Assembly (NCBI GenBank): GCA_003242275.1
Contig: QGUX01000171.1
Location: forward strand, 1-7,727
Direction of reading: 5' to 3'
DNA from: Pseudomonadota bacterium
GTDB taxonomy: Bacteria; Pseudomonadota; Gammaproteobacteria; Steroidobacterales; Steroidobacteraceae
Length of the DNA stretch: 7,727 nucleotides
Below are positions 4,667 through 7,727 of the stretch, in pieces (within the stretch, counting starts at the first letter, position 1; each line of letters starts with the position of its first letter). Position numbers and translations under genes: made by a program. The notes under the pieces were generated by a model. It was not told where the DNA came from and searched no databases. It worked only from the letters and a program-made list of their open reading frames with translations.

Positions 4667-6487
4667 ATGTCGAACTTTCTCGAAGCACACGCTTACCTGG
4701 TCAGGAATTCGGCGCTGCATCCACACGATGCAGCGCTGCTGGTGACGCGTCTTGCCGTCTGGGTTCATCTCACGGCCAGCTTTGAACTGCCTCCCCTCCT
4801 ACGCGCTGATCCGGGGGGCTGGCCGCTGACAAGCAAGGAGCTTGAGTCGATCTTTCTTGAGCTTCTGGAGAATCCGATCCCCGAGGCAGCGCGTTGCGTT
4901 CTTGAGACGGGCGTCCCATCGGAACATGCGGACTTGTCGGAGAAGCAGCTTGGCACATTGCTTCGACACGTGTGGAGAACCGCCAGGTGGGGCAACACCT
5001 TCAGTTCCACCGGCTTTGAAGCATTCCTGGCGAAAGTCTGGAGCGTGGCGCCAAACAGGGAAGTCATTCCGGCGCTGTCAGTGGCGGATCTCCTGGTGCA
5101 ACTGGCAGATTGTCCCGCGAATCAGCCGTTGACGTGCCTGGGCGACGGTGCCCAATCCGTCGCCATCGCGGCGATGAAGCGGAGTCAGCCTGTCATCCTG
5201 TGGACTGAGGACGTTCCGGTCTGGGCAAGTGCTTATGCCGTGCTGTCCGGCAGCCACTTGACGCTCAGGCGCTGCGCGTTCCCGGCTCCTGAGAGCGAGC
5301 TCACCGGCGACTCGGGGATTGGCATCGCCGTTCCGCCATTTGGACTGAACCTGCGCGGCAATACCCGTCATCGGTCAACCCCTGGGTATGTCCGGTACAT
5401 GACTGCCTACCGGCAGGCAGCGCGAAAGAGGCTGGTTTGCGTGACGCCCAATCGGGCGCTGTTCGCGTCCGGTGAAGAGGCGGCGCTACGCCAGGATCTC
5501 GTCAATCGCGGTGAACTCGCGGCGGTTGTTTCATTCCCTCCGGGGCTGCTGACAGGTACATCCGTGCCATTCGCCGTGCTGCTTGTGGAGCCCGGTTGCG
5601 GCGAACGGCAGATCCGCGTACTCAACGTCGATGAAACCGTGCACGTTGATCAAGTGGGCCTCGCACGCCGGCGACACCGTTCATTGACAGACAGCCCCGC
5701 ACTGGTGGAACTGATCCGCAGGCCAGTCCGGCCCTTCGGGCGGGTTGTGCCCATCGAGGAGATTGCACGACATGATTTCATCCTGACTCCGGGGCGCTAT
5801 CTGCATGAGCCGGAGTCTGGTTGGACACGCGGCGCGACACCGCAGTGCATGCACGTGCGCCTGACGGACCTCGTCACCATCCTTCGTCCACAGGCGCTTC
5901 CACCTCCGACATGTGGTGCGCCAGTCCTGGTGGCAGAGATGGGCGCCTCTGATTTGTCGCGAAGCGACTACAGCTCGCCCGCCGGACGGGAACGAGCGAC
6001 AGACGCGCACGCGTTGGAGAAGCGAAAGGACCACCTCCTGAAACCGGGTGATGTGTTGCTGGCTGTCAAAGGCGACACCGGTGCGACTGGCATCTTCGGT
6101 GGCGATGGACGGCCATGCGTAGCGTCACAATCACTGCTGGTTCTCCGGATGCACACCGACCCTCGGGGACGTCCAGGTCCCGGGAAGGCGTTGATCGACC
6201 CGGCCGTACTGCTGATGCTGTTGCGGTCGCCACCGGTACAGGCATACCTGAGATCAGTCACGTCCGTGAGCACCGTGCCTGTCATCAGAGCGCAAGACGT
6301 CGAGCGGATGCGAGTTCCCCTGTTTCCGATCGCGCAGCAGAAGCAGCTGCTGGAGCTGTTTCACGAACTATGCCGTCTGAACAGAGAGATCGTGGCCCTG
6401 GAGCGTAAGCGTTTCGAGGTGGAAGCCTGCTTCTGGGAGTCTGGTGGTTGGACGGGCGAGGCAGGTCGCGCCCAAGACCGGACATAA
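4667..6487 (+). CDS. Degenerate N6-adenine methyltransferase fused to an HsdS-like specificity domain
   Basis: The 606-residue product combines parts of type I restriction HsdM and HsdS. Residues 1-135 are a helical N-terminus. The methyltransferase-like core follows: ADLLVQLADCP (140-150); a motif I counterpart CLGDGAQSVAIAAM (157-170); a motif IV counterpart AVPPFGLN (221-228); then VTPNRALFASGEEAALRQDLV (259-279) and FPPGLLTGTSVPFAVLLVE (290-308), typical of the N6_Mtase family; and the FILTPGRYL end signature (371-379). Residues 396-560 match one type I target recognition domain: LLKPGDVLLAVKGDTGATG (457-475), VASQSLLVL, then VPVIRAQDVERMRVPLFPIAQQ (537-558). A coiled coil (560-590) closes it. 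Motif I lacks the usual DPxCGSG form and motif IV has Val for the catalytic Asn/Asp of NPPF, so activity is doubtful. ATG 4667 is chosen over TTG 4646; neither has a Shine-Dalgarno site, so it may be leaderless. It probably heads an operon. Confidence 0.8.
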   Translation: MSNFLEAHAYLVRNSALHPHDAALLVTRLAVWVHLTASFELPPLLRADPGGWPLTSKELESIFLELLENPIPEAARCVLETGVPSEHADLSEKQLGTLLRHVWRTARWGNTFSSTGFEAFLAKVWSVAPNREVIPALSVADLLVQLADCPANQPLTCLGDGAQSVAIAAMKRSQPVILWTEDVPVWASAYAVLSGSHLTLRRCAFPAPESELTGDSGIGIAVPPFGLNLRGNTRHRSTPGYVRYMTAYRQAARKRLVCVTPNRALFASGEEAALRQDLVNRGELAAVVSFPPGLLTGTSVPFAVLLVEPGCGERQIRVLNVDETVHVDQVGLARRRHRSLTDSPALVELIRRPVRPFGRVVPIEEIARHDFILTPGRYLHEPESGWTRGATPQCMHVRLTDLVTILRPQALPPPTCGAPVLVAEMGASDLSRSDYSSPAGRERATDAHALEKRKDHLLKPGDVLLAVKGDTGATGIFGGDGRPCVASQSLLVLRMHTDPRGRPGPGKALIDPAVLLMLLRSPPVQAYLRSVTSVSTVPVIRAQDVERMRVPLFPIAQQKQLLELFHELCRLNREIVALERKRFEVEACFWESGGWTGEAGRAQDRT

Positions 6488-6505
6488 GGAGCAGGAGGCC
6501 GGTCC

Positions 6506-6511
6506 AGGAGG
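6506..6511 (+). promoter_or_regulatory. Ribosome binding site of the phosphatase gene
   Basis: AGGAGG lies 10 bases before ATG 6522. It fixes the start there rather than at the in-frame GTG 6444, which would overlap the preceding gene by 44 bases and lacks a site. Confidence 0.7.
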
Positions 6512-6521
6512 TAAGGTTGGC

Positions 6522-7589
6522 ATGACGGGTTTGTCCATCGAATCGGCATTTGCAAGGCCGCTTCCCCCGGGTCCGCTCGACATCATTGGAGACGTTCATG
6601 GCGAGATCGGGTCACTCCGACGCCTGCTGACGCTGCTGGGCTATGACGGGCGAGGGGACCACCCGCAAGACAGGACGCTGGTGTTCGTCGGCGATCTCAC
6701 TGATCGAGGCCCGGACAGTGTGGCGGTCGTCCTGCTGGTTCGCGAATTGTGCCGACGCGGCCGGGCGTTCTGCATTGCCGGCAATCACGAACTGAACCTG
6801 CTGCGCTTGGCGGCGAAGGACGGCAACGGCTGGGCCTTTGCCGACAACCATGATCGCAGGGCGGGAAGGTACCTGCAGTCTCGCGATGCGCAGCCGGACG
6901 AACGCCGTCTCGTCGTGGATTTCTTCGCCGGACTGCCGCTGGCGCTGTTGCGCGAGGACCTGCGCATTGTGCATGCGTGCTGGAGCGAGGAGTCCTTGTC
7001 GCGGATCGCCTCTTCTGGCGCCTCCACGCTGCGCGCCGCTTTCGAGCATTTCGAAGCAGAGACGGATCGCCAGCTCGCTGCGCTCGGCCTGCTGGAACGA
7101 TCACGTGCCGAGAAGGACGCTCACGACCTCAGGGATGCCAGCGCCCTGCCGCCCCTGCTGGAGGCTACGGCGCACGTGGATGAACTGCGGCAGATGGGCA
7201 ATCCCGTGCGTGTGGTGACGTCCGGCGTTGAGCGTGTTGCCAGGGTACCGTTCTTCAGCAGCGGCCAGTGGCGGATGGTGGATCGCATTGCGTGGTGGCT
7301 CGAGTACGGCGAGGAGACGCCGGTTGTCGTCGGGCATTACTGGCGCTGGCCTATGGCCGTGGACCGGAAGGCTTTTGGGAAGGACGGCCCGGACCTGTTC
7401 GCGACCGTGCGGCCACATGAGTGGCTCGGGCCCCGCCGCAACGTGTTCTGCGTCGATTTCGGCATTGGCCGCCGCTTCCGTGAGCGTGAGCTTGGCCTCG
7501 CCGAGGGGAGTTGCGGGAGGCTGGGCGCGCTTCGCTGGCCGGAGCGTCAGCTGGTCTTCGACACCGGCCACAGGGCGGCAACGAAATAG
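6522..7589 (+). CDS. PPP-type metallophosphatase (calcineurin-like)
   Basis: The 355-residue protein is a two-metal phosphoesterase of the calcineurin-like superfamily, closest in motif layout to bacterial PPP protein phosphatases and PrpE/ApaH-type enzymes. All signature motifs are intact: GDVHG (23-27), GDLTDRGP (57-64), GNHE (87-90), then H151 in VHACW and H272 in VVVGHYWRW as the later metal ligands, and a closing VDFGIG (311-316). GNHELNLLRLAAKDGNGWAF (87-106) is characteristic of a proteobacterial subgroup. It is longer than PrpE/ApaH (about 245-280 residues) because of a helical insert at about 155-225 between the H151 and H272 motifs, which may set substrate choice. Substrates could be phosphoproteins or dinucleoside polyphosphates. 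It follows the methylase-like gene by 34 bp and has a strong ribosome binding site, so the two are probably co-transcribed. No signal peptide: cytoplasmic. Confidence 0.87.
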   Translation: MTGLSIESAFARPLPPGPLDIIGDVHGEIGSLRRLLTLLGYDGRGDHPQDRTLVFVGDLTDRGPDSVAVVLLVRELCRRGRAFCIAGNHELNLLRLAAKDGNGWAFADNHDRRAGRYLQSRDAQPDERRLVVDFFAGLPLALLREDLRIVHACWSEESLSRIASSGASTLRAAFEHFEAETDRQLAALGLLERSRAEKDAHDLRDASALPPLLEATAHVDELRQMGNPVRVVTSGVERVARVPFFSSGQWRMVDRIAWWLEYGEETPVVVGHYWRWPMAVDRKAFGKDGPDLFATVRPHEWLGPRRNVFCVDFGIGRRFRERELGLAEGSCGRLGALRWPERQLVFDTGHRAATK

Positions 7590-7611
7590 CCTGCGCCAGT
7601 GGCGCGCAGGC
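7589..7611 (+). other. Hairpin between the phosphatase and the next gene
   Basis: GCCTGCGC (7589-7596) and GCGCAGGC (7604-7611) form an 8-bp stem that starts at the last base of the phosphatase stop codon and ends 2 bases before the GGAGG of the next gene. There is no U-tract, so it is more likely an RNA processing or translation-control element than a terminator. Confidence 0.45.
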
Positions 7612-7626
7612 CTGGAGGTATACCGG

Positions 7627-7727
7627 ATGACTGACGAGAATGTATCGGGATGTCCGAGGTGCTGGCCGGAGAGCGCGGAGAATGCTTGGGCTGCGCTAGC
7701 GGGCCTGGTCCCGGAACGCCGGCTCGT
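7627..7727 (+). CDS. Unidentified protein with N-terminal CPRC motif (3' partial)
   Basis: The frame opens with ATG 7627, 8 bases after GGAGG (7614-7618), and stays open to the window end, giving 33 visible residues: MTDENVSGCPRCWPESAENA, then WAALAGLVPERRL. The CPRC pair (C9, C12) could be half of a zinc site. The rest is a likely helix. I do not recognise the family. It lies 37 bp after the phosphatase on the same strand and probably belongs to the same operon. The strong ribosome binding site supports it being real. Confidence 0.6.
   Translation, partial: MTDENVSGCPRCWPESAENAWAALAGLVPERRL

Noticed and set aside
4514..4768. 84-codon minus-strand frame overlapping the start of the methylase-like gene
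   Set aside because: Antisense to a supported gene and covers the dyad; considered as a divergent regulator, but no helix-turn-helix is visible.
4667..7727. Classical type I restriction-modification or BREX operon
   Set aside because: No HsdR, BrxC, BrxL or PglZ-like protein is visible, M and S are fused, and the phosphatase is of the calcineurin-like fold.
1..7727. CRISPR array, tRNA, rRNA, transposase or integrase
   Set aside because: No regularly spaced repeats, cloverleaf-like sequence or transposase/integrase motifs were found by reading both strands.

Overview
The window looks like a chromosomal stretch from a high-GC proteobacterium, most likely a gammaproteobacterium of the Xanthomonadales/Nevskiales/Steroidobacter type. 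This is inferred from gene content: an outer-membrane TonB-dependent receptor ending in Phe, a DUF2917 protein next to a LysR regulator, a glycine-rich RRM protein, and a secreted YbhB-type protein. The lineage call is weak.

Left part (1-2701, plus strand): the 3' end of a TonB-dependent receptor, a small DUF2917 protein, a LysR-type regulator cut off just after its DNA-binding domain at a CAG-repeat tract, and a complete membrane fatty-acid desaturase with three histidine boxes. Middle part (2639-4108, minus strand): a glycine-rich RNA-binding protein with its own intrinsic terminator, a 95-aa uncharacterised protein starting just past that terminator, and a secreted PEBP/YbhB protein whose terminator lies inside the 3' end of the convergent desaturase gene. 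All of this reads as ordinary chromosome.

About 540-560 bp without a recognisable gene (4109-4666) separates this from the right part. It holds several hairpins and, next to the following gene, a perfect 7-bp inverted repeat.

Right part (4667 to the window end, plus strand): a tightly spaced cassette of lower GC, judged from hand counts of a few lines. Gene 1 is a fusion of an N6-adenine methyltransferase-like domain with one type I specificity (HsdS-like) domain and a C-terminal helix. Both its SAM-binding motif and its catalytic NPPF motif are altered, so it may bind DNA without methylating it. Gene 2, 34 bp downstream, is an intact PPP-type metallophosphatase. Gene 3, 37 bp further on behind a strong ribosome binding site, starts with a CPRC motif and runs off the window. 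No HsdR-like nuclease or helicase is visible. The pairing of an apparently inactive DNA-recognition methylase with a phosphatase recalls the PglX/PglZ logic of Pgl/BREX defence, but these proteins are not recognisably PglX or PglZ. This cassette is the best candidate here for an undescribed system.
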